40,748 nucleotides of DNA. Source: an uncultured Bacteroidota bacterium (GTDB lineage: Bacteria > Bacteroidota > Bacteroidia > Chitinophagales > Chitinophagaceae). The notes under the pieces were generated by a model. That model saw nothing but the letters and a program-made list of their open reading frames with translations, was not told the origin of the DNA and made no database searches. Made by a program: the position numbers and the translations under genes. This document shows, piece after piece, positions 32,253-40,616 of the stretch. Every line of letters starts with the position of its first letter. Positions within the stretch are counted from its first letter, which is position 1. Location: assembly GCA_903887005.1 (NCBI GenBank), contig CAISOH010000223.1, positions 1 to 40,748 of the forward strand, in the 5' to 3' direction.

Positions 32253-33707
32253 TTACCTGCCTGCCGGCAGATAAGTTATCACCCGTTCACTCCGCCTTTC
32301 CCCTGCCGTGACCACATTTACAAAATATATTCCCGGCGGCGCATTCAACTGAATGTTCTCAGACTGATTGGTCGTTGCCGTTATTTCATTTACTTTTTGC
32401 CCTAATACATCGGCAATAATGATACGGGCCGGTTCAGTTGTGTTTGAAGATATTTTGATGGTAAACGACCCATTATTGGGATTAGGATATACCTGTATGC
32501 CGCTTACAGATGCTGTAGCCTGCACACTCAATGCAGAACTAATGCCACCATAACATAGGCGGCCATCTATAAGCGGCGTGGGTGAAATCACGCGGATTAG
32601 ACAGCCTGAAGCCAAAAACAAATTGTTACAAGTATCGAAACACATACCGAGTGGCTCCATAGGAGCATTGGTGGCAGGGCCGCCATTGTCTGCTGTATCC
32701 AAATATGCGCCTCCGGTTCCGTTACCGGCATAAGTACTGATGATACCGGTTGACGCGTCAATCCTGCGAACCCTCCCACCTCCTGCATACCATGTGTCAA
32801 TGAATATATTTCCCCACTTGTCCATCGTAACCCTGCGGGGATCATCGAGTTCTGCGGAGGTAGCAGGGCCGCCATCGCCGCCGCTGCCGTATGTGCCATT
32901 GCCTGCAATCGTATAGATGATACCGGTTGCAGCGTTTATCATGCGCACACGGTTATTGTAACTGTCTGCTATATAAACATTCCCTTTTTTATCAACATAG
33001 AGGCCCCAGGACTTGTTTAAGGTAGCGGCTGTGGCAGGCCCGCCATCACCGGAATAAGAAAGGCTCAGGTGGTTCCCGGCAATAGTGCTGATAATACCTG
33101 TAGCTGCATCTACTTTACGAATAACGGAATTGAAGTATTCGGATATATATATATTGTTCGCGGAATCAACAGCAATACCTACCGGCTCAAATAACTGTGC
33201 GGCTGTTGCAGGTCCGCCATCACCGCTGTAGCCTGCAGTAATAGTACCGGCCATCGTAGTAATAATACCCGTTACGAGGTCCACCTTCCTGATTCTTGAA
33301 TACCCGTCCGCAAACAATAAATTCCCCGCAGTATCTAAGCATATACCATCTGGATTGTGAAGAAAAGCACCGATCGCAGGGATGCCATCTCCGGTGGCAG
33401 TAATAGGGCCTCCACCTGCGATAGTGGTGATGGTATCTGTTGCTGTAATCTTTCTTATGCCGGAGTTAAATTCATTTACATACAAATTCCCTGCTTTGTC
33501 CATGCAAAGACCTGATGGCTGGGCCAGTTTTGCATTTATTGCAATTCCACCATCTCCTGTGCGCGCACAGCTATCATTTCCGGCAATGGTAGTTATATAC
33601 TGGGCTTTGGCACTACATAAGCTTATCAGGCAAAGAAATAAAACAAAACAGTAGTTTTTCAATAGGCTGATTTTTTTGATTGAATAAAAATCCGAAAAGC
33701 GTGCCAT
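32253..33707 (-). CDS. Secreted NHL-repeat beta-propeller protein with T9SS sorting domain
   Basis: About 484 residues, with six to seven NHL-type blades (YSGDGGPATAA and GNVYIADSYNNRVRMIN type units, about 40-390) and a T9SS sorting domain with VYPNPNNGSFTIKISSN near 410-425 that ends RSERVITYLPAGR. It resembles the 788-2110 protein in both parts. The start is uncertain. ATGs at 33725 and 33707 both lie in a hairpin. A TTG at 33662 would give the compact signal peptide (M)KNYCFVLFLCLISLCSAKA. The ATG at 33707 is listed as the conservative choice. The role is unknown; it is expected to be surface-exposed. Confidence 0.83.
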   Translation of the reverse strand: MARFSDFYSIKKISLLKNYCFVLFLCLISLCSAKAQYITTIAGNDSCARTGDGGIAINAKLAQPSGLCMDKAGNLYVNEFNSGIRKITATDTITTIAGGGPITATGDGIPAIGAFLHNPDGICLDTAGNLLFADGYSRIRKVDLVTGIITTMAGTITAGYSGDGGPATAAQLFEPVGIAVDSANNIYISEYFNSVIRKVDAATGIISTIAGNHLSLSYSGDGGPATAATLNKSWGLYVDKKGNVYIADSYNNRVRMINAATGIIYTIAGNGTYGSGGDGGPATSAELDDPRRVTMDKWGNIFIDTWYAGGGRVRRIDASTGIISTYAGNGTGGAYLDTADNGGPATNAPMEPLGMCFDTCNNLFLASGCLIRVISPTPLIDGRLCYGGISSALSVQATASVSGIQVYPNPNNGSFTIKISSNTTEPARIIIADVLGQKVNEITATTNQSENIQLNAPPGIYFVNVVTAGERRSERVITYLPAGR

Positions 33708-33725
33708 ATCCTGAAGATGTGGCAC
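33701..33725 (-). terminator. Hairpin between the T9SS and NHL genes
   Basis: gtgccatatc/gatgtggcac forms a 10-pair stem (one wobble) with a 5-base loop, placed 20 bases after the 33745 stop. On the minus strand it is followed by gcttttcgg, a weak T tract. It covers both candidate ATGs of the next gene, so it acts either as a terminator (with the start at TTG 33662) or as a structure that limits translation. Confidence 0.45.
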
Positions 33726-33744
33726 GCTTCCGGCAAGTTAAAAA

Positions 33745-35064
33745 TTACAGTTTTCTTACAGGCACTCTCGCTTTAATATCTCCATTAGCATCCTGTACCA
33801 CTATTATGTATGCTCCGGTTGCAATATTATTCATAGAAAAAGTATTCAAGCCCTGGCTGTTTACGGTCCAGTTCTGGTTTGCCGGCCGCCCCATCATATC
33901 ATAGACAGAAATATGGTCGTTACTATTTAGTCCGGTAATGTTTATTACGTTCTTTGATGGGTTTGGATAAACCTTTACTTCACTGGCATTATTTACATTC
34001 CTAATACCCAGGGTAGATACTGGAGGAGGAACTACGGTGTCAATTTTGTGGGATGCAACAATAGCAGAATCAACGGCAGCAGGACTGAAAGCATAAAAAT
34101 AATTAAAAGTAGCGCTGTTGGCGGGATGAAGTTTAGCGTAGGATGTTGTTCTGGCTACACTGTCTGTTGCGCTGTCAACTGTAGCTAAGTGTGGAATATA
34201 AATAACCAGCCCGATGCCGATGTCCCCAGGCATAATTGTACCTTGAGCATACCATGCCCCTGTGCCGGGAGGTCCGTAAGTTTGGTTATATACTGAATCC
34301 AATCCCGCGAAAACGGAATAATAAATTCCTCTAAAAATAAAAGCAGTTGCATTAGTATCGGTAGTGCCAAGCGCCATATAAGCAAACGAACAACTTTTTC
34401 CAAGTGCCGAGACAACTGTTGTATCTTTGACCTGGTGTTCAATAACATTCGTTGTACTGAAACTCCCTCCTGGCCATGCAACATCATTATCAGGATCTAA
34501 AGCTCTCAAATAATATATATTGTTTTTTGGCGCATAAGATGTATTGGTTAAAATAATTTTGACATTAAAATACAGGCTGTTTGTATCAAATGATGTGATT
34601 TGAGTAACTGTAATGCTGTCAACTGTTCCCTGCCAGGTACTTGATACTATGCTGCCGCTTAAAGTATAGGAAATATTACTCCCAGTACATGTGGACATTC
34701 CACCGGAATATACAAAGCCCGTTGGATCATATGATTGACCCCGTTTGCCATTCACATCTAATTCCCATGCTTCATATGGAGAGCCAGGCAGGAAATAATC
34801 TCCCATGTAAGCAGGAGAACCAACAGCCCACCCATCCATCACAGGATCGGCCACAAATCCGAGGCCTCCACCCCCACCTTTTGGGTGATATCCAGTTGGC
34901 ACAGTGGATGCATTCGTTCCATAATATCCCATTTTGCCAATTCCCACTTCCATATATTGTCCCCGGAGATATACGTCAGTTCCAACCATTTGTGCATTAG
35001 CGCTAAACGCAGTAAAAAGCAAGCTGCTTAACAAAGCTGATTTTAGCATGTTTAAATGCTTCAT
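33745..35064 (-). CDS. Secreted T9SS protein, tandem paralogue A
   Basis: About 439 residues from the ATG at 35064 (MKHLNMLKSALLSSLLFTAF, cut near SANAQ). The body has a beta-rich domain shared along its length with the next gene: DVYLRGQYMEVGIGKMGYYG, FVADPVMDGWAVGSPAYMGD, YYLRALDPDNDVAWPGG. The tail is a T9SS type A sorting domain with VKVYPNPSKNVINITGLNSN, then YDMMGRPANQNW, ending ARVPVRKL. I do not recognise the main domain. The gene is co-directional with the 35088 gene, whose stop lies 24 bases before this start. The pair clearly arose by tandem duplication including the 3' flank. Confidence 0.86.
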   Translation of the reverse strand: MKHLNMLKSALLSSLLFTAFSANAQMVGTDVYLRGQYMEVGIGKMGYYGTNASTVPTGYHPKGGGGGLGFVADPVMDGWAVGSPAYMGDYFLPGSPYEAWELDVNGKRGQSYDPTGFVYSGGMSTCTGSNISYTLSGSIVSSTWQGTVDSITVTQITSFDTNSLYFNVKIILTNTSYAPKNNIYYLRALDPDNDVAWPGGSFSTTNVIEHQVKDTTVVSALGKSCSFAYMALGTTDTNATAFIFRGIYYSVFAGLDSVYNQTYGPPGTGAWYAQGTIMPGDIGIGLVIYIPHLATVDSATDSVARTTSYAKLHPANSATFNYFYAFSPAAVDSAIVASHKIDTVVPPPVSTLGIRNVNNASEVKVYPNPSKNVINITGLNSNDHISVYDMMGRPANQNWTVNSQGLNTFSMNNIATGAYIIVVQDANGDIKARVPVRKL

Positions 35065-35087
35065 TAGACACATTTTCAAGTTAAAAA

Positions 35088-36392
35088 TCACAATTTTCTT
35101 ACAGGTACTCTCGCTTTAATATCACCATTAGCATCCTGCACAATTAATATGTAAGCGCCAGTCGCCATATTATTCATTGAAAATGTATTCACCCCCTCAT
35201 GGTTTACAGGCCATTGCTGGTTTACTTGCCTTCCCATCATGTCATAAATGGAAATCTGATCAGTTTTATTTAATCCGGTAATGTTAATTACATTCTTAGA
35301 TGGGTTTGGATAAACTTTTACTTCACTAGTGGTATTAATGTTATTAACTCCAAGACCAGAAGGCGGAGTAGTTTTTATACTATCAAACTGATGGGATGTT
35401 GCCTGAATCGCGGCAAGGGCGGCGGCAGGACTAAAAGCATAGAAGAAATCAAAACTTGCTGAATTAGCCGGGTGTTTATGAGCAGTAGAAGTTGTTCTGT
35501 AAACGCTGTCTGTTGCACTGTCTGCCGGAGATAAATGCGCTACGTAATTTACAAGCCCTATGGCAATATCTGCTGCACTCCAAGAACCCTGCCCGTAAGT
35601 AGCCGGTGTGCCGATAGACCCATGGCGCAATATTGAATCCAGGTCAACAGTTATTTTTAATGGCCATGCGGTATAAAACAGGCAGGTCGCAGGAGTATCT
35701 GCAGTACCCAGCCCAAGATATGGAGCGGAGGAACTCAACCCCGTAGCTGATACAATCGTCGTGTCTGGCACCTGATGGTCAATATTATTAAAGGTAGTGA
35801 AACCTCCCCCCGGCCACTTCTCATCATTATCAGGATCTAAAGTTCTTAAATAATAAATATTATTTTTAGCTGTAGAGGCCGTATTTGTTAAAGTAATCTT
35901 CATCCGGAAGTACAGGCCAAGTGTATCCAGAATTGTTTCCTGCTTCACCTGTAAACTGTCAAATGTACCTAACCAGGTGCCAATCAATTCGCTGCCACTT
36001 GTAGTGTATGACACATTGCTTCCGCTACCTGTCAATGGCCCGGTAAAAGTAGTCCCGCCGCCAGAATTGTAGGCCTGCATACGCTGCCCGTTAACCTGTA
36101 ATTCCCAGCCTTCGAATGGCATACCGGGCAGAAAATAATCTCCTTCATAAGGCGGGACACCTACCGTCCAGCCATCCATAGCAGGGTCAGCAACGAAACC
36201 AACGCCTCCGCAATTACCATGATATCCGGAGGGTTGAGTATTAGTACCGTAGTCGCCATTAGGCGTAATGCCTACTTCCACATACTTCCCTTGCAGAAAT
36301 ACATTGGGTGCTACTAATTGTGCATTAGCGCTAACTGCAGCAAAAATAATGGTGCATACAAAGGTGGATTTTAATAAGTACAAAGATTTCAT
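35088..36392 (-). CDS. Secreted T9SS protein, tandem paralogue B
   Basis: 434 residues from the ATG at 36392 (MKSLYLLKSTFVCTIIFAAV, cut near SANAQ). The main domain parallels paralogue A: NVFLQGKYVEVGITPNGDYG, FVADPAMDGWTVGVPPYEGD, YYLRTLDPDNDEKWPGG. The sorting domain is nearly identical (VKVYPNPSKNVINITGLNKT and a shared RVPVRKL end), while the central part has diverged. Conservation of the sorting domain beyond that of the body suggests recent gene conversion or strong constraint. It is the upstream gene of the pair. Confidence 0.86.
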   Translation of the reverse strand: MKSLYLLKSTFVCTIIFAAVSANAQLVAPNVFLQGKYVEVGITPNGDYGTNTQPSGYHGNCGGVGFVADPAMDGWTVGVPPYEGDYFLPGMPFEGWELQVNGQRMQAYNSGGGTTFTGPLTGSGSNVSYTTSGSELIGTWLGTFDSLQVKQETILDTLGLYFRMKITLTNTASTAKNNIYYLRTLDPDNDEKWPGGGFTTFNNIDHQVPDTTIVSATGLSSSAPYLGLGTADTPATCLFYTAWPLKITVDLDSILRHGSIGTPATYGQGSWSAADIAIGLVNYVAHLSPADSATDSVYRTTSTAHKHPANSASFDFFYAFSPAAALAAIQATSHQFDSIKTTPPSGLGVNNINTTSEVKVYPNPSKNVINITGLNKTDQISIYDMMGRQVNQQWPVNHEGVNTFSMNNMATGAYILIVQDANGDIKARVPVRKL

Positions 36393-36470
36393 AAAACATA
36401 GTTTAGATACTAAGGTAATTCCCTTTTTTTAATTTTTAATATATTTCCGGCAACAGTTTTGTTTTATTTT

Positions 36471-36653
36471 TCAATTATTAACCAACAGTTGTAAATATCC
36501 TGTTTTTTTGAAATAGCTAGGAACTGAATCACTGAAATTTGCACAATTCAAGCCTGTCTTTTTGAGATCAATTCCTGCAAAAAATCCACTTTTAGGAGAA
36601 GAAATACCTTTCAGGAAATAAGGGAAATTTAGTTCGCTATCCAGGTTTAAGGC
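36471..36653 (-). other. Coding-like open frame (60 codons), possible gene remnant
   Basis: A minus-strand frame is open over at least 36471-36653. It contains PYFLKGISSPKSGFFAGIDL and ends YLQLLVNN with a TGA. It has no ATG, overlaps the last bases of the lipoprotein gene in a different frame and matches no family I recognise. The lipoprotein has a natural C-terminus, so this is not its continuation. It may be a decayed gene or chance. Confidence 0.3.
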
Positions 36654-37105
36654 CTTATGATCAGCGGATGCGTAGTGATATGGTTGCTCTGATGTCCGGC
36701 CCTGTCCTTTATATAAAACTCATAAGTAAGCGTATCGCCCAATGCCATATGAAAGGAATCTAATCTTGGAGTAGGCTGGAGAACCGGAGAAAAAGTACAA
36801 GTGCCCTGTAAACCTTTTTGGGGATCTTCAATTGTGGGGTCTATTGCCGGAAATGGAATTTTAACAAAGCCCGCAGTATCATACCGGCTGTCTCTTAAAT
36901 AAATTTCAGAAGTTGTATCGTTTCCAATGTCCCCGTCTCCGTCAGCAAGGCTGAATTTTATTACGCAGGTATCAAAATTGACTTTCATTATATCCGGCAC
37001 GAAGGACATAAGCGCAATTGTTGGTATCTTTGACATATCATTCTTGCTACATGCCAGATACCCTGTTGCCGCTATTAATAAAATAATTATTGCCCGGACT
37101 TTCAT
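36647..37105 (-). CDS. Hypothetical lipoprotein, 152 aa
   Basis: The SpII signal is MKVRAIIILLIAATGYLACS (lipobox Cys about 19). The mature part has VIKFSLADGDGDIGNDTTSE, an acidic Asp/Gly loop typical of small beta-sandwich lipoproteins of Bacteroidota, and ends with YEFYIKDRAGHQSNH and PLIIRP. No named family or function can be given with confidence. The start is fixed by the signal peptide. A TAACTTTG element lies only 5 bases upstream, which would give an almost leaderless mRNA. Confidence 0.78.
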   Translation of the reverse strand: MKVRAIIILLIAATGYLACSKNDMSKIPTIALMSFVPDIMKVNFDTCVIKFSLADGDGDIGNDTTSEIYLRDSRYDTAGFVKIPFPAIDPTIEDPQKGLQGTCTFSPVLQPTPRLDSFHMALGDTLTYEFYIKDRAGHQSNHITTHPLIIRP

Positions 37106-37124
37106 ACAATCAAAGTTAATAAAA

Positions 37125-38120
37125 GTGTTTTACAATACATCGTTAATAAATACTGAAAATATTTTACAGGTAAACCAGGAAGATTTTGAAAGTATTGCTT
37201 TGCAGCTATTCCGCTACCAGTACCATAAAAACCCTGTTTACCGCCAGTTTTGCGATGCCTTACACAAAGACATTAGAAAGGTTACCGGTATAACGAAGAT
37301 ACCATTTTTACCGGTTTCCTTTTTCAAAACACACAAAGTAGTTACTGATAATACTGCTGTCTCTGCCCTTATTTTTGAGAGCAGCGGCACTACTGGCGAA
37401 GCCACTTCCCGACATTATGTATTGGATGCGGATATTTATGAAAATTCGCTGTTGAAAGGGTTTGAGGAGTTTTATGGTTCTCCGGCCCAATATGCCATAC
37501 TTGCATTATTGCCTTCTTACTTAGATCGTAAAAACGCCTCCCTTGTATATATGGCTAAGACATTGATGGAAAAAAGCGCCCATCCGGATAATGGTTTCTA
37601 TATAAATGAATGGGCACAGTTGCAGGGTGTTTTAAGCAAATTGGAACAGGCAAAACAAAAAGTACTCTTATTGGGCGTCACCTTTGCCCTGCTTGATTTT
37701 GCCGCCGCCTGCCCTATGCCACTAAACCATACCATAGTGATGGAAACCGGCGGAATGAAGGGCAGAAGAACAGAGCTTATCCGAAGTGAAGTACACGCTA
37801 TTCTTAAACAACAATGGCAACTAAAACAGGTACATTCCGAATACGGTATGACGGAACTGCTATCACAGGCTTATGCAATGGCAGATGGTATTTTTAAATG
37901 CACGTCCACCATGCGGGTATTGGTGCGGGATATTAACGACCCACTCGACGTACAGGAAACCGGCACCGGCTGCCTGAACGTCATAGACCTTGCAAATATT
38001 CATTCCTGCTCATTCATTGCTACAGAAGATATTGGCAATATAGCCCCGGATGGCACTTTCGAAGTACTTGGCAGAATGGACAACAGCGCCCTGAGAGGGT
38101 GTAGCCTGATGGCGTTGTAA
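37125..38120 (+). CDS. LuxE/PaaK-type acyl-protein synthetase (acyl transferase)
   Basis: This is about 331 residues if the GTG at 37125 is used. The frame is open further upstream to 36927, but that part would overlap the divergent lipoprotein gene. The AMP-forming motif is ESSGTTGEATSRH. Further conserved pieces are LALLPSYLDRKNASLVYMAK, VMETGGMKGRRTELIRSE and HSEYGMTELLSQAYA, matching the LuxE-like acyl-protein synthetase/PaaK family that activates acyl groups as adenylates. In Bacteroidota this stand-alone form is common and its acceptor is unknown. The gene is divergent from the lipoprotein gene with about 19 bases between starts. Confidence 0.85.
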   Translation: MFYNTSLINTENILQVNQEDFESIALQLFRYQYHKNPVYRQFCDALHKDIRKVTGITKIPFLPVSFFKTHKVVTDNTAVSALIFESSGTTGEATSRHYVLDADIYENSLLKGFEEFYGSPAQYAILALLPSYLDRKNASLVYMAKTLMEKSAHPDNGFYINEWAQLQGVLSKLEQAKQKVLLLGVTFALLDFAAACPMPLNHTIVMETGGMKGRRTELIRSEVHAILKQQWQLKQVHSEYGMTELLSQAYAMADGIFKCTSTMRVLVRDINDPLDVQETGTGCLNVIDLANIHSCSFIATEDIGNIAPDGTFEVLGRMDNSALRGCSLMAL

Positions 38121-38182
38121 AGCGGTCATTTTAGACATCAATCCAAATTCCAAATTACTAATTCCCAATTCCAAAAAAACAT

Positions 38183-38190
38183 TACCTTTG
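38183..38190 (+). promoter_or_regulatory. Candidate -7 element TACCTTTG for tRNA-Leu
   Basis: An exact TAnnTTTG match, 26 bases before the mature 5' end of the tRNA. It lies next to a copy of the aattcccaattcc simple sequence. Confidence 0.55.
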
Positions 38191-38216
38191 CACTCCCTGA
38201 AACACAAATCATAACT

Positions 38217-38300
38217 GCCCGGGTGGCGAAATTGGTAGACGCACTGTGTTCAGGTCGCAGCGTTCGCAAGGATGTGCTGGTTCGAATCCAGTCCCGGGCA
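38217..38300 (+). tRNA. tRNA-Leu (anticodon CAG)
   Basis: The 84-nt cloverleaf has a class II long variable arm, as expected for leucine. The acceptor stem is GCCCGGG with CCCGGGC and discriminator A. The anticodon loop TTCAGGT lies between CTGTG and CGCAG, giving CAG at 38251-38253, which reads CUG. The T loop is TTCGAAT. The 3' CCA is not encoded. A promoter element lies upstream and a terminator follows. Confidence 0.97.
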
Positions 38301-38308
38301 CATAGTTT

Positions 38309-38338
38309 AAAACCCGCGCTAGTCGCGGGTTTTGATTT
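38309..38338 (+). terminator. Terminator of tRNA-Leu
   Basis: The 10-bp perfect stem aaaacccgcg/cgcgggtttt (38309-38318 with 38324-38333) has the loop ctagt and is followed by gattttg. Confidence 0.85.
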
Positions 38339-38433
38339 TGACCCAAACAGGAAGTTCGAACTTTTCTCCACTTATGGTGCCTACATTATATTTTTAACGT
38401 TTATTTATGCCCTCATTTTTCTACATTTAAAGC

Positions 38434-38868
38434 ATGAAGCTACTTTCCTGCTTATGGTTATTATTAATTTTTGCCTCGTCCTGTAATAGCCAGAGTAAAG
38501 CTCAATCACATGAAATTGGGAAAGCAGTTAACATCGCCAAAGATGCCGATTTTCGTTGTGGCATGCGTGATAAAAAAGGCAGACTATGGTTCGGAACTTA
38601 TTGGAAAGGAGTTTATCGGTATGATGGAAACAGTTTCACAAATTTTACGGAAAAAGATGGGCTGCAGAATAATAAAGTCCTGAGCATTTTAGAAGATAAT
38701 GACGGCAATATCTGGTTGGGAACTGATGAAGGAGTATGCCGTTATGATGGCAGAACTTTTACTAATATTCCGGTTTCGATAACTAACAACAACTACCTCC
38801 AACCCCTTAATGCCTACAGCAAAAGCGCATCTGCTCTACAAAGGGCTACCATTGATGCACTACAGTGA
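38434..38868 (+). pseudogene. Truncated two-component-regulator propeller lipoprotein
   Basis: The SpII signal is MKLLSCLWLLLIFASSCNSQ (lipobox Cys about 17). Two Reg_prop blades follow: MRDKKGRLWFGTYWKGVYRY, then LEDNDGNIWLGTDEGVCRYD. The frame then runs into NNNYLQPLNAYSKSAS and a non-propeller tail that ends at 38868. Complete proteins of this type have many blades and are 300 residues or more, so the gene is most likely cut off by deletion or rearrangement. It may still make a small exported protein of 144 residues. Confidence 0.62.
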
Positions 38869-38930
38869 TGCTAAAGGATATAAAACGTATGGGTAAAGAC
38901 GTTACGAATATTTCTGGCAAACTGTATTTT

Positions 38931-39398
38931 TCACTCATTCTTGCACTCTATTCCATGCTCTTGCAATATTTCAATAACTCTCTTGTCTTTCTTATGGTCA
39001 AAAGGGAAGGCCGTTTCCCTCATTCCCTTGGGGCTATTGATATATAAAAATATCAGCACCCCTTCTTTGTAAACATTTCGTGTGCTGACCCTTTCTATTT
39101 CAGAATATCCGACCTTAATAATCTCTTTAAATAATGGCCTCACAATTAATATATATTCGGAATAGAATTCAAGCTGCTGTATATAATGAGCACACAAGAA
39201 ATAAAGAACAATTCCAGTACCGAAAATCCCCAATAGCACAAGATACCATGTATTGATATTTGCATTGATTATTACACACCCAAGTGAAATAACGAAAAGC
39301 GCAAGAAAGATCATATTGCCAATATTTCCTTTAATCACATAAAGTGGAGTTTGGGTTTTGTTCATGCCATTATAAATATAACTATTCTGTGCCGTCAT
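38931..39398 (-). CDS. Membrane protein with PH-like (bPH) domain, 155 aa
   Basis: Two adjacent membrane segments (about residues 29-46 and 50-70, IFLALFVISLGCVIINANI, then WYLVLLGIFGTGIVLYFL) are followed by a cytosolic beta-rich domain: LEFYSEYILIVRPLFK, VGYSEIERVSTRNVYKEGVL. This order matches small bacterial PH-domain membrane proteins. The function is unknown, possibly lipid or protein binding at the inner membrane. The ATG at 39398 is used; one at 39365 is possible. Confidence 0.68.
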   Translation of the reverse strand: MTAQNSYIYNGMNKTQTPLYVIKGNIGNMIFLALFVISLGCVIINANINTWYLVLLGIFGTGIVLYFLCAHYIQQLEFYSEYILIVRPLFKEIIKVGYSEIERVSTRNVYKEGVLIFLYINSPKGMRETAFPFDHKKDKRVIEILQEHGIECKNE

Positions 39399-39529
39399 TT
39401 TTGAAGTTCAATACTCCCAAAGTAATAACCTGCACTACAAGATACAATATATTCATTATCCTGCTAAAAGTTTGTACCAAGCATGTTCTCAAAGCTAACT
39501 ATTATTTCCCCTCACCTCTGTAAGGCAGC

Positions 39530-39637
39530 TTATCTAAAACCAGTCAATTTGCCTTTTCGCTCCATATGTATGCGCTCAACCGCTTCAAAATTTCCATCAA
39601 TTGGTTCGATAACTTTCCCGTCTGGGGCACGAATGGC
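39530..39637 (-). other. Coding-like remnant, 35 codons
   Basis: A minus-strand frame between stops reads AIRAPDGKVIEPIDGNFEAV, then ERIHMERKGKLTGFR. It looks like the C-terminus of a real protein, but no start is present and no family is recognised. It is probably what remains of a gene after rearrangement in this spacer, which otherwise (39399-39688) shows nothing. Confidence 0.3.
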
Positions 39638-39688
39638 TCATAAATGCTCAAACTTCCTTGTTTGTGCTAAAAGATGCCAGAAGATGCT

Positions 39689-39722
39689 AAAAATCCACCC
39701 TTTTTAAGGGTGGATTTTTTTT
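39689..39722. terminator. Strong terminator hairpin, possibly bidirectional
   Basis: The 14-bp perfect stem aaaaatccaccctt/aagggtggattttt (39689-39702 with 39706-39719) has a three-base loop and is followed by a T run. Its core matches the terminator at 23656. No intact gene ends nearby on the plus strand, so it may have been left by a lost gene. Confidence 0.75.
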
Positions 39723-39765
39723 GCCCCCAAATGTTTCTAACTTTCATTTCCGTAACATAGATATA

Positions 39766-40167
39766 ATGACTGAAAAGGAATTTTTGGAGTTAATAGATTG
39801 TGCCTTCCCTTATCACAATAAGGAGGGATGTATTGAACTGATCGACCAAAGTTTGTCCATATCGCCTAATGCTGTTTACGCAGTTGTTGAGGAAATTTGT
39901 CGCATTCCGGTATCTGAGAGACAAAATGTATCTGAAACGTTTCTGTTAGAAATGCTAAACGTTATTGACAACAAATTTGAGCATCCAATCAAGGATTTGG
40001 TACTTGAGGTTGCGCGCATACTCATCAAAAGAGGCGAAATTTCCGTAGATGATGCAATTCTTAAAATGGAAGAATTAGTCAAATATCAGGATGTATTTTC
40101 CGCACGTAGCATTGTGTACTTCTCTTGTGATGATACCGAAGGAAAACTGGAAAAATATTTTTCGTAA
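39766..40167 (+). CDS. Hypothetical protein, 133 aa
   Basis: The start at 39766 (MTEKEFLELIDCAFPYHNKE) is preferred; the upstream frame begins with a TTG inside a terminator. The sequence is acidic and mainly helical (ISPNAVYAVVEEICRI, FLLEMLNVIDNKFEH, LVLEVARILIKRGEIS). It has no signal or membrane segment. Its size and acidity recall immunity proteins of polymorphic toxins, but no toxin gene is adjacent and I recognise no family, so this is only a suggestion. Confidence 0.62.
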   Translation: MTEKEFLELIDCAFPYHNKEGCIELIDQSLSISPNAVYAVVEEICRIPVSERQNVSETFLLEMLNVIDNKFEHPIKDLVLEVARILIKRGEISVDDAILKMEELVKYQDVFSARSIVYFSCDDTEGKLEKYFS

Positions 40168-40616
40168 CCGCCTTTAGCTCTTACTTATGATACAGCCAAT
40201 AATTGATACATTTCTCGAAAGAACTCCTTGATTTGGTTCGAAGTTTTGTCCGTTAGGGGCACAAAAACGGGAGCGAAGTACGGAGAGCGGTAGCTAATTC
40301 GCTCTCATTTTTTTCCTTCGCTTTCTACTCTGTTTCTTTCGCTCCCGCACTTCGTTTATGGACAAACAGGCGCTACCTGTTGTAAAGCAAGCGAGTCAAC
40401 TGCCTTATCGCCCATCCTTTTTTATCTTGACTGGCTTTATTGCCTTTACTTGAAAGATAATATAGTAAAGATAATCAAGGTAGTAAGGGGAATATTGAGG
40501 CTACTACAGAATAAACTAAAAAGTACTTTGAAATGAAAAAGTATGTATATTTACTTACAGTTCAAATACAATGGCAGAAAATAAATCTAACCATGAACAA
40601 AGTCCTTAGGCTGAAT
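40168..40616. other. Gene-poor spacer before the IS30 fragment, with coding-like remnants
   Basis: No complete gene is seen. A minus-strand open frame of 39 codons at 40185-40304 (ERISYRSPYFAPVFVPLTDK and onward) looks coding-like but has no start. Between it and the transposase fragment, aaagtacttt and a TA-rich stretch near 40529-40555 could be part of the IS30 terminal repeat, which cannot be confirmed without the other end. Confidence 0.35.
40283..40315 (+). terminator. Possible terminator of the 39766 gene
   Basis: gagagcg/cgctctc (40283-40289 with 40300-40306) closes a 10-base loop and is followed by ATTTTTTTCC, about 115 bases after the stop. Confidence 0.5.

Noticed and set aside
38865-39047. 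Plus-strand 60-aa ORF after the truncated propeller gene
   Set aside because: It is antisense to the end of the PH-like gene and has no family signature.
39766-40167. Immunity protein of a polymorphic toxin
   Set aside because: Size and acidity fit, but there is no toxin, no adjacent T9SS/T6SS effector and no recognised Imm motif; kept as hypothetical.
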